A stretch of 64,000 nt of DNA from Cyanidiococcus yangmingshanensis (GCA_013995675.1 VWRR01000012.1:1-64000), one strand, 5' to 3'. Shown: positions 11,537-23,078, counted from the first letter of the stretch. Notes: generated by a model not told the origin, from the sequence alone. Translations and numbers: made by a program.

Positions 11537-12577
11537 ATGGAGCCGTCGAGGCCTCGCAACAGGCCTAGTCGAACTAAGGTCAGTCTCGCGATCATTTGGG
11601 TGACGTTAGTTGCGCTGTCCGTCTGGTACTGTTGGCGCGGCTGCTGGAGACAAGACGGCCCGCCCCACGGAACCGCACCCAGTCTAGTGTCACCGACGGG
11701 AAAGCAAGCCGTCCTTCCCACTGCACAGCTTGTGCAATACTATTTATCGCTCGGCTCGCCGGGTCACTGTACAGCTATTGTTGGACTGGACGAGGAGCCT
11801 CGCTGCCCGCAGTGGACACGCCTCCTCTTCTGGTTCGGAACAGAGGCAAGATGGCGAGTTCGCTACTTTAGCCCGCCTGCGGCACGACCCCTGGTCGCGA
11901 GCAGACGCTCGGAGAAGACCGCGACCTCGACGCCTCTCCAGGAAGAAACACTTGTCGCCGAGCCCTCTCGCGCTGTACTGCCACCGCTTCACCTGGCCGC
12001 GATGAAATGGATGCTGCAGAGCGGTTGCCGATCCATGGCCGTGTTCGAGGACGATACAAGCCTCGATCTCTTGCCGTACTGGGAAGAGCCGCTGACCTCG
12101 CTCGCGTCCCAGCTGAGGAGAGACAGGCACCTGGCCCTTCAGCTGGATACTCGGCTGAAAGCGTTCACCGAGAAACTCGGGCGATACACTGACCTGAAGC
12201 TCGAGTCACTCACCCTGAACTGCACTCATCGCCATTGGATAAGCTATGGGCAGCAGGAAACGCTCGGTACCGGGGCCTACCTCCTAACGAGTCATGGCGC
12301 CAGTCGCATCCTACAGCGATTCGGTGATGACCCACCGATTCATTCAGAGTCATTCGCAGTTCTCCTCAATGAGAGCGACAGCGGGGGTGTGTTTCGTCAG
12401 TCGGACCTGGTCCCGCTCTGGCCACCGTACCTGATGGCATGGAATCCATCCACAGCGCTGTCGTGGAAAGCCAGCGAAACAGATCATTTTGATCGCGTTC
12501 AGCGGGCCTCGTCCATCGTAGCAGCGACAGCGAATCTGCAGCGCGCCGCTGCCTGTGCTTTCCAGCTGGCTCAATAG
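11537..12577 (+). CDS. Type II membrane glycosyltransferase, GT25-like
   Basis: 346-residue protein beginning at an ATG. A short basic N-terminus is followed by one hydrophobic segment (about residues 15-33), the layout of a Golgi type II membrane enzyme. The lumenal part has an acidic FEDD motif near residue 175 (VFEDDTSLD) and a later GTGAYLLTSHGASRIL segment near 250, both resembling the EDD and G-x-aY-L-i-s-x-x-gA-x-x-ll signatures of family 25 glycosyltransferases. It probably adds a sugar to secreted or surface glycans; donor and acceptor cannot be read from the sequence. No frame break is seen. An alternative is another EDD-type glycosyltransferase family. Confidence 0.65.
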   Translation: MEPSRPRNRPSRTKVSLAIIWVTLVALSVWYCWRGCWRQDGPPHGTAPSLVSPTGKQAVLPTAQLVQYYLSLGSPGHCTAIVGLDEEPRCPQWTRLLFWFGTEARWRVRYFSPPAARPLVASRRSEKTATSTPLQEETLVAEPSRAVLPPLHLAAMKWMLQSGCRSMAVFEDDTSLDLLPYWEEPLTSLASQLRRDRHLALQLDTRLKAFTEKLGRYTDLKLESLTLNCTHRHWISYGQQETLGTGAYLLTSHGASRILQRFGDDPPIHSESFAVLLNESDSGGVFRQSDLVPLWPPYLMAWNPSTALSWKASETDHFDRVQRASSIVAATANLQRAAACAFQLAQ

Positions 12578-14367
12578 TATCTTCCGAGCTCTACGCATTC
12601 AAGGTGACCCAAGCATACAATGATCGGTAGGCGCGAGCAATCGAGAAAAAACACTTGATGCATGGCCAATGCGATGATACGACGCTGGCATGTGCTCTCT
12701 GCATGTTCGCAGAGCGGAACAAACATAGAGTATAATTTTGGTTCATGGAGTAACGCGGTTGCGAGAGATACGGTATCTTGAATAGCTTACATAGCCCAAA
12801 AGGCTGCCATCGACGATCCTCGATGGATGACGCACCAGCTGCGAGCGTGAAGCAAGTTTGATCAGCAACAACACTGGAATGTCTGCGCCCAGGTCGACGG
12901 TTTCGTAAATCCGGGATGAAAAGTGCACATGATCGTGTTCCATAAAGCGCTTTGAACCGGATGCGCCCCGGAATCGCCAATATTCCGAGTCCTTTCGCAA
13001 GGCCCCTGCAAAGGATGGCGGACCGAATCGTACCGGACACGCGTTTCTTGCGGGGCACGTGCTGTGGTCACGCTTTCTTCGGCAATGCCCCAGAAGCGAG
13101 CGTGCAACTTGGATACATACATAGACGGCGCTCATGAGGTATTTAGGATCGAGGCCGTCTGTGCTAGCTGAACAGACAGTGGGACTGGACAGTTGTCTGC
13201 GAGAAACGTCGCTATAGGAACGCTGGGAGGGATCCTCATCCAAACGCAGCCGTGAGAGATGGACCTGACGCAAGCGCACGCTTGGTTTCGTAATGAACGC
13301 TCGCTGTCTGATGCCTTTGTCTCCCGTTCTAGGTCGAGCAGCACGGAGATAACCTCGATTATCCTTTAACGCTTGGTATTATAGCGAATCAGAGTCCGAA
13401 TAGGTACCAAGAATGGCTGGTGCAGCGCATCCGAAGTATGACATCACGGCACAGAGATGTCTTCATAGTGGTGCTTGTCTGGGGACATCCTCCACAATAT
13501 CAGAGCATCCGTGGCGAACCGGGCCTGCATGGCTGCGTATCATCGAGCGGTGAAGCCCCAACTTGCCTGCCTTTTACTCGAGTGATGAGCTAGCAGTATA
13601 GAATAATTCGGTCCAATTTTTACGTTCCTTTCCGCGGAGTTTCCATGTCTATTCTCACTTCTTTGTGTGTCTTTTCCGCGCAGCGTTCTTTTCCTTCACG
13701 TGTTCCCAACCGAGAACAAGCACAACGGTACAGAATGAAGCGACAAAAGAGACCTGCTTTCGGACGCTTTGACGCCTTTGCGAGATCCTCTGATGCATGA
13801 CAAAGTCGTGTCCTGAGACATTAGGGACGAAAATATCCGGTAGCAAAACATACAAGCGAACGCGTCAAGCTCGAAAAGCACTTACAAGGCCCAGCTACCT
13901 GTATTCACTTGTGGTAGATACTCTCAGATCAAATTGTGACACAACGAATCCCTCTTCAGCCGCTAGTGTTTTGCAGCGTCGAAGGTCGCAAGCCGTATAG
14001 CATAGCTGGGCAGAATCGGCAAGGACAATAGCCCAGACATGCCGTGATATTGACTTGGATTTGCTTCATGTGAAGCGTCCGTCATCTTAGCATGCTGCTC
14101 AATCACTGTATTTCTGTGTCATCAACGACATCTGATTCTATCAATTCTGAGCCGAAAATTCGTGCCCTCTGGATAGCAGCGCGGCGCTCGAGTCTTGGCT
14201 CGCACTCTGACAATCACTCCAACGACGATTTCGACGCTTTTCAACAAACGTTGCAAAGGCATGCCGTGCTCAATATTCTCGTTCCTTGCGAAAGCATCGT
14301 TGCCCTCTGCACAGCGTACGTTCCAATCCAAAACCAGTGCATACGATAGTGCCTTGCCGGAAACCGC
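12578..14367. other. Intergenic region without recognised gene
   Basis: About 1.8 kb between the GT25-like gene and the 3' end of the minus-strand trefoil gene. Minus-strand open frames of 155 and 178 codons (12,591-13,058 and 12,743-13,279) overlap in different frames and lack recognisable features, so I do not call them. Confidence 0.45.
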
Positions 14368-16754
14368 CTAACTCACGGCGGAATCTACACCGTCGCTGAT
14401 ACAGTCGCAGACGCTGAAGTAGTTGCCGTAGCCGACGTAGTCGCAGTTGCAGTGGCAGTCGAAGTGGCAGTTGCGGTCGCAGTTGCGGTCGCAGGTTGCG
14501 GATACAACAGGCGACGGCGACGGCGTCGGGGTCGGACTTACCACAACGCACTCGTTGTTGATGCACTCCTCATTCGAGCGACAGCAACGCACCTTGTTCA
14601 CCAGGTTATCCGAGGGGATCAAATAGGTACCGCACTGCTTGGTCGGGTCCTTGCAGACGCAGAACGAGGGCAAGATAATCTGATTCTGTTGCTGTTGCTG
14701 CTGTTGCTGCTGTTGCTGCTGGTTGTTGCTGCTGCTGAACGGGCTGTAGGTGCAGTTCTGTGTCTCGACGTTGCAGCACTCGGGACCACACGCTATGTAG
14801 GTCGCGTTCGACGTGTTGCTGTTCATACCGCTCAGCGAGTTCGACACGTAACCATAGGTCTGGCAGACGTACTCGGTCACTCGCTGATAGCACTCGCCAC
14901 CAAAGCCGAGGCAACAACCCGCGTCCAGACACTGCTGGGGCGTGTACGTCGACGTCCGCTCCGTGAGCTTATCGTCTCCATAGAGGATCGAGTGCAACAG
15001 GTGCACCAACTGGTTGTTGTTTTGTTGCTGTTGCTGTTGTTGCTGCTGTTGCGGCACACTATTGCAGGGCTGGCGCTCAAACTCGGGCACCACACACGTC
15101 TTCTCGGGCTGGAAGCAGTACGGGTCCGTCGCAAAGTCGCTCGGCTGCTTGCCGCTCTGCACCCACTGGTTCTGCACCTGCGAGTCGTAGCAGCACCCTT
15201 GGGCGTAGCAGGTGAACTGGTTGATGCCTGCGTTCCCACACGGCTGGCGCTGGCTACCTGGCGACGGACACTTGGGCACAGGGCGCTTGCACTTCCTTGT
15301 AGTGCCACCGAGGCCTGCTGGCGCATGATTGATGTCGTAGTAGCACCAGGGTGCCAGGATGCCGTTGGCGGTCGGCTGCCAGCAGCATCCGGGAATCGCA
15401 GTGCACTCGTCGGGATAATATAGCTCCAGCCACAGGGCACGCGTTGCGACACAGAGACGGCACTGCAGGCAGCAGAGACGCTCTTCAGGGTGCATTCATT
15501 CGTCGTCGGATTGAAGCAGCATCCGACCTGCTGACAGGCATCCTGGTTGTTGTACTGGCCAGGTGAGCCGCACACATCATTGGTGCAGATCGGAGTTGGC
15601 GTAGGCACTACAGGAGTTGGTGTGGCCACGAAGACGCTTGCACCGGGAGGCAAAATAGAAACCAGATTGCTCTGGACCGACGTGATTGTGGCACTCCCTG
15701 CGGCTGCGTCCGTCGCGGGCACAGTGATGGTGATTGTGAATGTGACTATAGAGCCGCCAGATGCGCGAACGACCGTATGATACAGAGAGCGTCGACCATG
15801 CTCAGCATCATTAGCGAGACGGCGGGTCGTTCCCGAACCAAAGACTGAACTACAATCGTCTGTTACAGTGACAGTACCATTAACTGGTTGAAGCCTTGAG
15901 GAAAATTCATTGAGGATCAGAGAATACACCTCATCGCAAACCGTGGCATTTGAAATCAACAGGGTTACGCTGAAAGAGAGGGTTGTTTGCACCGGTGTCG
16001 CTGTTGGTGTCGCCGTCGCTGTAGGTGTCGCTGTAGGTATAGGTGTCGCCGTCGCTGTAGGTGTGGGCGTTGGCGTCACTGTAGGTGTTGCTGTAGGTGT
16101 TGCTGTAGGTGTCGCTGTAGGTGTGGGCGTTGGCGTCACTGTAGGTGTTGCTGTAGGTGTTGCTGTAGGTGTCGCTGTAGGTGTTGCTGTAGGTGTCGCT
16201 GTAGGTGTCGCTGTAGGTGTCGCTGTAGGTGTCGCTGTAGGTGTTGCTGTAGGTGTTGCTGTAGGTGTCGCTGTAGGTGTCGCTGTAGGTGTCGCTGTAG
16301 GTGTTGCTGTAGGTGTTGCTGTAGGTGTTGCTGTAGGTGTCGCTGTAGGTGTCGCTGTAGGTGTCGCTGTAGGTGTTGCTGTAGGTGTTGCTGTAGGTGT
16401 TGCTGTAGGTGTTGCTGTAGGTGTCGCTGTAGGTGTTGCTGTAGGTGTCGCTGTAGGTGTTGCTGTAGGTGTTGCTGTAGGTGTCGCTGTAGGTGTCGCT
16501 GTAGGTGTCGCTGTAGGTGTTGCTGTAGGTGTCGCTGTAGGTGTCGCTGTAGGTGTCGCTGTAGGTGTTGCTGTAGGTGTCGCTGTAGGTGTCGCTGTAG
16601 GTGTCGCTGTAGGTGTAGGTGTCGCCGCCGCTGTAACTTCTAAAACTGGAAGCGCGCTGTTGAGTAATATCAAAACCGACAGCAAGAGCATCGCCAAAAG
16701 ACGAGCCATATTCAAGCCTGACTTTCTAGACGAAGCTATTTTGACTATAGCCAT
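14368..16754 (-). CDS. Secreted trefoil-domain, Cys-rich protein with Ala-Thr-Pro-Thr repeat stalk (one frame change)
   Basis: Predicted extracellular or cell-wall protein of about 790 residues. The ATG at 16,754 (alternative 16,709) opens a signal peptide with core [13 protein letters not shown]. About 215 residues of ATPT repeat follow, then a region with VTVTDD and [10 protein letters not shown]. The C-terminal half is Cys-rich: a first P-type (trefoil) domain ends in GCCF; a second has RVPCG then GCCW; a third reads RQPCG then GCCYD; a fourth has RQPCN and GCCLG separated by a polyglutamine/asparagine insert. A second polyglutamine tract, an RCCRSNEEC motif and a terminal [19 protein letters not shown] cluster follow. 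The frame shifts by one inside the second trefoil domain at about 15,409-15,429: RVPCG lies in one frame and YYPDEC in another. No plausible intron spans so short a gap, so a one-base difference is likely. Trefoil domains bind glycans or resist proteolysis in other organisms; the role here is unknown. Confidence 0.8.
14683..14727 (-). repeat. CAG/CAA (polyglutamine) tract
   Basis: Trinucleotide tract encoding about 11 glutamines in the minus-strand trefoil protein, followed by a serine/asparagine stretch. Confidence 0.9.
15014..15052 (-). repeat. Second CAG/CAA tract, inside the fourth trefoil domain
   Basis: Encodes about 10 glutamines plus asparagines. It lies between the RQPCN and GCCLG halves of the fourth trefoil-like domain and so enlarges the first loop of that domain. 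Confidence 0.9.
15990..16635 (-). repeat. 12-bp coding minisatellite (Ala-Thr-Pro-Thr repeat)
   Basis: About 50 copies of a 12-bp unit, GTAGGTGTCGCT or GTAGGTGTTGCT on the plus strand, encoding ATPT on the minus strand. Silent C/T variation at one site distinguishes units; variants with VTPT or PTPT cluster at the Cys-rich side. The plus strand is also open and would read Val-Gly-Val-Ala, an artefact of the repeat. Confidence 0.95.
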
Positions 16755-19700
16755 TGGCTCCGAATAAATATGTTGTACAAAAATATTCGCGGGTCTACTG
16801 GTTCCAATATGTGTGGTTATAGGTTCTTGAGAAATATTGTTTGTTGCCGAAAATCCCACGTCTCGCGGTCAACTCTTTCCGTAAAGACCGACAACTTTCT
16901 TCAATTTGGGCGCTGTGTGGCGCGATTTTGCAGAGCCACCGCCTACAAATTTTGAATTCCGCAAAAGGCACTCGAGCGCCATGCGAAATCGACGATCACG
17001 ATGAAGAAGAAACGCTTCTGCGCCAGAACTGCTCCCGCAGTTTCGATTTCGCACTTGGCGCCAAAATCGGTCACAGACAGCGTGTCTGTCGCGGCCACGC
17101 TTGCTTCGTGAACGATTTCTGCGGTGCACGGTGGACACGCATAGCCTCAACTGGCGACATGAACGTCGCTCCGTATCTCGGGCTCTCATTTGTTGACAAC
17201 TTGTGAGGCGGACGCTCGCCGCGCTCTCTATTTCATCCAAGGCGGCTTTGCAGCGACGGTGCCTTATGACATATATATGTCGCTTCGAACTGTAGAACCA
17301 GGTTTTGGTGTAGACGATGACGATACGGGCTGCTGAACTATGTAAGCCTAGCGTGTGCGAGGTCTCGACAGTGTTCTCCACGCTCAGACAGACGGCGTTG
17401 CTGGTTGCGCGTTTAGGGGAACTCGACAAAACTCACTCCTTCGCCTGCCCTTGACGTAGTCTCCTATTCGAACTTTGTGATTTTTCGGAAACACCCAAGA
17501 GAGCAAGCAGTATAGTCAAGGTATCGTTTGCCGCCCACAAACGGGCATCAATGCGACTGTATCGGGAACCAAAACAAGCAGAGTCCTGGCCCGCGCAACG
17601 AGCGTATAGACGCAGAATCGCAGACGCATGTCCAACGTCAAGTGGCGGCATCAAAGTTTGCTCACCTGTACAGGTTTCTTTAGCGAAAACTAGTGAAATA
17701 TGTAGCTTTCATCAAAGCCTCAGCCAAGAATTGCCTTTCCGAGTCTGTGTTCGGCGCCCTTGCGGAACGGTGTCTCGAGCACACAACCATGGCCCGAAAC
17801 CACGGCTAGTACAACACCGGAATAAAGTATCGCGACCTCGACCAGCGAAAACCAGCCACCAACTCAGAATGTACTATCGAGCCATTGTGACGTCACTCTG
17901 CCAGCCAGGAAGCGCGAACCAACGAGCAAACTAGTGCTCGCGGAAGCCCATATGACGACAGTGGCGCTGAGGCATCCACCGAACGCACCGTCGAACGCCG
18001 CTCGAGCACGCTGTTTGCGACTGGCGACTGGCGACTGACGTTGCACAACCCGTGTAAACAACGCACTACAGTCGCTGAAACCATCTGTAGCGCCTGATGC
18101 AAAGGCCAGGTCTGCTCAAACAGTGCTTTCGGCGCCTGTTGAGCAACCAGGCCGGCGGGCAAACGACTGGGCCCGCGGAGAAGCCCTTCTACGGCGGACT
18201 CCGTGGCTTTCTCGAGCGGCTCCGGCGTGGTCGAATTTTCCGCGCAGACTTGGAGCCAGAGAACTGGAGAGAGCCTTGGAGAGAGTCTCGTTTCCGCTAC
18301 CCATCTCCGGGGTAAGTTTCGATGTAACCGAGCTGAAATGATGACCGTAGACGATTAGAACTTGATCTCTAATTGGACAAGTGTCGCCCCTATCGTAGTT
18401 TTGGCTGAAGACCTTGACAGCCTTGCCGAGAACGAATCGTGCTGATCAGCGTTTGGTCTCCAAGGGACCGCAGAAAAATCTGAAGGAAGGATACGAAACT
18501 AACCGTAGACGGAGAGTATCTCACCGCGAACTCGCCTAGTTCCCAAAAGCCGGCACTGATCCCTCAAGGCCCGCAGCAACGAGTCTTCGATATCACGTAC
18601 CATAGCCGCGATGAACGGCGTCGGGTCATCCGAGAGACATGCCTTCTGAGGGTGGCGCCCTCTGAACCCACACCAAGCTCGTCGGAGGCATCGAACACTT
18701 CATCGTTACCGCCCACTCCAGGCGTCTTTCTGCGCTGGCAGAACCTCGGCTCGCTGAAGGAATTCACACGTGAATGAGCGCATCCGAGGAATAGCGACGG
18801 AATCACTGATAGTGCGGGCAGTCGCTGCTTCGATCCAATAGAGAGAGACTGAAACAGAGACGCAAGACGGGTATGATAGCGGAATCCGATTCACGAGAAC
18901 AAAAACATAAGATCGGCTCGTTGAGGAGCCCGTGGTCTCGTAGCGCAGCGCAACAGGAACGCGGGAATGATTCCGTTGGATGCTCCTTGACTGCGAGCTG
19001 TATCGCCGCCGCAGCGGATACGCCCAGACCGTCAGAGGAGCCAGTCTGACAAGTGTAAGAATCACCGCTCACCGGGAAACTGCGCGACAAGTAAACCAAC
19101 GAATAGATGCGCAGGACAGCATGTTAGGCGAGTCAGACTCCGGCCGACTCCTCGCGATGGTGCCTGGACAGCGAATGAACCATGTGATTGATAGATGCAT
19201 ACCCTGGTTGTGCACCGAGCTTAAAGCGATTTTATGATATCCCTCGAGTATTCTCACACAAAGGGTCACTCGTTCAAGTCAGCCGACCCCGTCCCCCAAA
19301 CATATGCGAATGTCAGTATCGCGAACTCGCGCTTCCCCGTGATGGTGTGATCGTTCGTGGCTCATGCTCTCCTTGAAAACAAATGTCATGAGCACCGCCT
19401 ATACGATGCTTGGACAGCTGTTCAGTCATATTTCTGCCATCTGCAGAGCACTTCCTGTAACTATTGCTCAGAAAGCAGTTCAAGGCCTGCTTGGACGCCA
19501 GAGACCATTGGAATAGGCGCGAGCAATGTGAACATCCATTCGTCATGGTTACAGGAGAATCTCAGCAGCCACGGTGACCAGTCCAGCCTCCGGCATACTC
19601 CTAACCGTTCGCGCTCTCCAAGTGAAAATGGCCCGAAAAATATTAGACAAACTAGGATCATCCCCGTGGCTCACGCGGATCACGCCGGAGAACTCATTCA

Positions 19701-19833
19701 TATTTGCTTCGTTTAGATAATTAAATAGAGCTAGTTCGGAGAAGCTTTCTCTCGCCGATGGTGCCTCGAACTGATACTTCAGTACTTTATTTGTGAAGAA
19801 TGCGAGGAAACACTTGTGCTTTTCTCCTATTAA
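16755..19833. other. Intergenic region without recognised gene
   Basis: About 3.1 kb between the trefoil gene promoter and the hydrolase. All open frames are short and conflicting. A small GACTGGC repeat occurs at about 18,018-18,040. Nothing else is supported. Confidence 0.5.
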
Positions 19834-19863
19834 AGAACAACTGTATACTGCGCAACCCGCTGT

Positions 19864-21285
19864 GTGAACGAGAAGCCCGGAAAGCAGCTTCGCGAGAATA
19901 GGAACACCTCGAGGAGCACATGTGGCTGGACGCTTTCTAGGCAACAGCCGCCGCACTCTGCGAGATCCTCTCAGCTTAAGGTTTCTCTGCGCTACACAAG
20001 TCGAAACAGGACACGGTCGTCCTTTTCTGAACACCACGCGAGCAAGCTCGAGAAGCGAACAACGGCTCGACGGCTGTCCTGTTGCACGGAGCTGCCTGCG
20101 TCAATCACCGACGATAGCGCTGTGGAACCTGTCGATGGCCGTGTCGGGACCTTCCATACTCGTCTCACGGGCGACACAGATCCTAGAAAGGTCAGTCGAG
20201 TCCCCGAAGGAACTGCACACAAGACGTACAGCTTCCGCGGTTTTCGCTGCACCTACTGGGTCAGGCATGCGGAGCAGCCGAACTCTCCGGAACGCCCCGC
20301 AATGATTTGCATACACGGCTTCGGAGCAGGAGCCTTTCATTGGCAAAAAATGATGACGCGAATCTCACGAGCGGGATGTGATGTTTTTGCGCTCGACCTT
20401 CTCGGCTTTGGAGATGCAGACATGCCGTTGCCATCGGACGGATCTTCGTTGCAGCCATACTCATTCCAATACACATTTGAGAACTGGTCTGAACAGATTC
20501 TGCATTTTATGAAAGAGGTGCTGCCATCTGAAACCAAGCGGAAACACGCGCGAAAACGCGACGTCGTCCTGGTGGCGAACTCTATCGGCTGCGTAGTGGC
20601 TCTTCAGACTGCTTACAGTGCTTTTGTCCGTTACGCAAATCGTGAAGTTGACGACGCTTTCTCTATCCGAGGTGTGATGTGCCTCAATCCATCCCTGCGA
20701 CAACTGCATTTTCGGAAGCGACGTGGTTTCAGTAGGTGGACAACGCCACTATCGCTTCGAGTTCTTCGTTTCCGACCGCTGGCTCGCGTCTTCTTTGACT
20801 GGGTTCGTCGTCCTGAAACGCTTCGGAGGCTACTCAGTTCAGCGTATGCAGTCAGCGGAGCGGAAGCTGCAGAGGTCGTCACCTCGGATTTGGTGGAACG
20901 TATTCGCGCTCCGAGCATGCGCGCTGGAGCCCTGGAAGTCTTTCTAGCATTCACATCCTACGATCGCGGCCCACTGGCAGAAGAGTTGGTAGAGCAAATC
21001 CGGGAAGTTGCGGCGAGGGAACGCCTTAAGGCCCCCAAAGTTTGGGTTCTCTGGGGCGAACGGGATCCATGGGAGTCTTGCACCGTCGGCCGCGCTCTCT
21101 TCGCCAACAACCCCAGTGTAGATCGTTTTGTGGAGCTGAAATCGCTCGGGCATTGTCCTCATGACCAGGACCCGGATACCGTGATGCGATACCTGCACGA
21201 ATTCGTAGCGTCTCTGGAGTCATACGTTGGTCGGACACGTGATGTGCAACCGGAGCCGTTCGATATCGATGCAGATAGTCCCTAA
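19864..21285 (+). CDS. Alpha/beta-hydrolase, probably plastid-targeted; true start unresolved
   Basis: Alpha/beta-hydrolase-fold enzyme. The recognisable domain begins near 20,235 (YSFRGFRCTYW) and has the oxyanion-loop motif IHGFGAGAFHW, the nucleophile elbow ANSIGC (Ser near 20,583), the acid in WGERDPW near 21,060 and the His in LGHCPHDQ near 21,150, so the Ser-Asp-His triad is complete. The ANSIG elbow resembles plant plastid hydrolases related to pheophytinase, but substrate assignment would be a guess. The frame is open from 19,834 yet has no ATG before the catalytic domain (the coordinate given begins at a GTG). A Ser/Arg-rich leader of over 120 residues fits a plastid transit region, so a first exon upstream is likely. 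Confidence 0.75.
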   Translation: MNEKPGKQLRENRNTSRSTCGWTLSRQQPPHSARSSQLKVSLRYTSRNRTRSSFSEHHASKLEKRTTARRLSCCTELPASITDDSAVEPVDGRVGTFHTRLTGDTDPRKVSRVPEGTAHKTYSFRGFRCTYWVRHAEQPNSPERPAMICIHGFGAGAFHWQKMMTRISRAGCDVFALDLLGFGDADMPLPSDGSSLQPYSFQYTFENWSEQILHFMKEVLPSETKRKHARKRDVVLVANSIGCVVALQTAYSAFVRYANREVDDAFSIRGVMCLNPSLRQLHFRKRRGFSRWTTPLSLRVLRFRPLARVFFDWVRRPETLRRLLSSAYAVSGAEAAEVVTSDLVERIRAPSMRAGALEVFLAFTSYDRGPLAEELVEQIREVAARERLKAPKVWVLWGERDPWESCTVGRALFANNPSVDRFVELKSLGHCPHDQDPDTVMRYLHEFVASLESYVGRTRDVQPEPFDIDADSP

Positions 21286-21692
21286 ACCACGCTCTTATCA
21301 TGATTCACGTTCGACGCCCTCCTCGCTCGGGGGCAAGCATTGCCGCGCAGAGAGCGGTGGCTTGTTGCCGCCGACTGCACGCTTCGCGAGCAACATTCAG
21401 AAACATAACTGTTCGCCATCTAGAAAGAACTCAAACCCCGGGCCATCTTGCCACATACAGAGGCCCAGGAGCCATTCGCAACTTGCGACAGCACACCGAG
21501 TAGCCTACGCTAAAACCATCGAGCGAAACCCAAAAACCATGGAGACAAATACTGGGATATCGAAAGCAAACGCAGAAAACCGACTCGAATCCGCCTCTGC
21601 CGTCAAGAGCTCAGAGGATCTTGTTGCAGCAGCGGGTCACCAAAGCACTGTAAGCGTTTCAGGACGACGAACCCAGTCAAAGAAGACGCGAG
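20783..21692. repeat. 41-nt perfect inverted repeat, hydrolase coding sequence and its 3' flank
   Basis: Positions 20,783-20,823 inside the hydrolase gene are the exact reverse complement of 21,652-21,692 in the downstream flank, 41 of 41 bases. The arms are 828 bases apart. If the transcript extends about 400 bases past the stop codon the arms could pair within one RNA; an antisense RNA from the downstream arm could also pair with the mRNA. Confidence 0.95.
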
Positions 21693-23078
21693 GTGGACAT
21701 CCCACCTCAGGTTCAAAGCCCGTTTGTCCTCCAAGGGAATGCCATCCCTACCCGGGCACTACAGATGGTTCGCGCGTCATGCCCGATGTCTCTCATGCAC
21801 GGCTGGGAGCCATTGGATGATCCTGCACACCAAGCGGGTTACCAATCTCAGCTTTCATTAGGTTAGGCACGGTAGAATGCATCCTTTCTTGACGCCTCAG
21901 GGGCCCCAAAAGCGCTGTCCTTGCCATTTTGCCATCAGATCTAGACTGACAGCGGCGTGAATTCCATATTGTTGCTGGAATGCGTCCTCCTCCTCGTTTC
22001 GCTGTTGCTCTATTCGCCAATGATAGGTATCGAAGCTAGCTAAAGACCTTGTGGAATTCGAGTCAAGGCCCCGCCATCAGAATTTTTTCCATCGACGGTC
22101 TGAATAGAACACAATAGGTTCCACTCTCTCGGATCCAATCTACTAGGCACTGCATAGCCTTTACGCCCATCAGCCCAGAGACAAAATCATGAATCACGGC
22201 CCAAACGAGTGTTCCAAATTCACCCTGTTTTTCGGAGAACGTCGTTTGGTCGTCCAGAACGAGCTAGCACGAATCGGCTGTCCAGGAATACTGCATGTAG
22301 CGACAGCTTGCAGCTGCGCATCGCATTATAGATCCGCTTTTTTCTCATCTCAGAGCAGAACAAAGCCAAAGAGGCCAACGCATGACCAAGTCGTATGGCT
22401 GTCGACGTTGTCTCTGAGAGATCCCACTTCGCAGAGAAGAAACTCTTGAGAGTTATCGTCACCAGCATCGCATTCTCTCTAAGCAAGACACTTTTCTTGC
22501 TGGAAGCTACAAGTGTTCGGCGAGACAACCGCTCGTCCATTACGGCCGAAAAAATTCTGCCATACCCACCTGGAAAGAACAGAGGTCTCCAGCGGTGCTC
22601 GCTCCAGTCGTTGCTGCACGCGCAGCGACGAAAGAAACTTGCTCCTCCAGAGCCGCAGTGTTGACGACCCTACCGAATAATCATACACAAACAGTGGAAG
22701 CTAGAATATGAACAGGTCACGAGCAAGTCCCGTGGGAGACGTTGAGCACCATTCGCTGCGCGCGAGACTGGGCACTGCAGCGTCACCGACCTAGTCAGCG
22801 GCAACAGTGCCCTGCTCCACATCGTTCAGCACCAGTGACCAATAGACGTCCGCTGAGCGAAAACAAAAGATTTACAGATTTTCACCAGAGCGTCATTCCG
22901 TTCTACTTCGCACGAAGAGTAGACTTGGATCCCCGGATGCAGCTTGTGTCTGGAGACGGGTCTCGGGCCGATCCTGCGCCGCTCATTCTTGGCAACGTTT
23001 GCACGCACGGACTCGCAACTGAACGGACAGCGAACGCGCTAGACTCGCCAACGTGTCCCGTTTGTAGTTCAAGCCACG
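21286..23078. other. Intergenic region without recognised gene
   Basis: About 1.8 kb between hydrolase and VPS13-like gene. Apart from the inverted copy of hydrolase sequence at 21,652-21,692, I see no gene, repeat or RNA. Confidence 0.5.

Noticed and set aside
14452-15423. Plus-strand open frame of 323 codons with poly-leucine
   Set aside because: It is antisense to the trefoil gene; the leucine runs are complements of the polyglutamine tracts.
15910-16767. Plus-strand open frame of 285 codons reading Val-Gly-Val-Ala repeats
   Set aside because: It is the complement of the ATPT minisatellite; a 12-bp repeat without stops is open in all frames. The minus strand has the signal peptide and trefoil domains.
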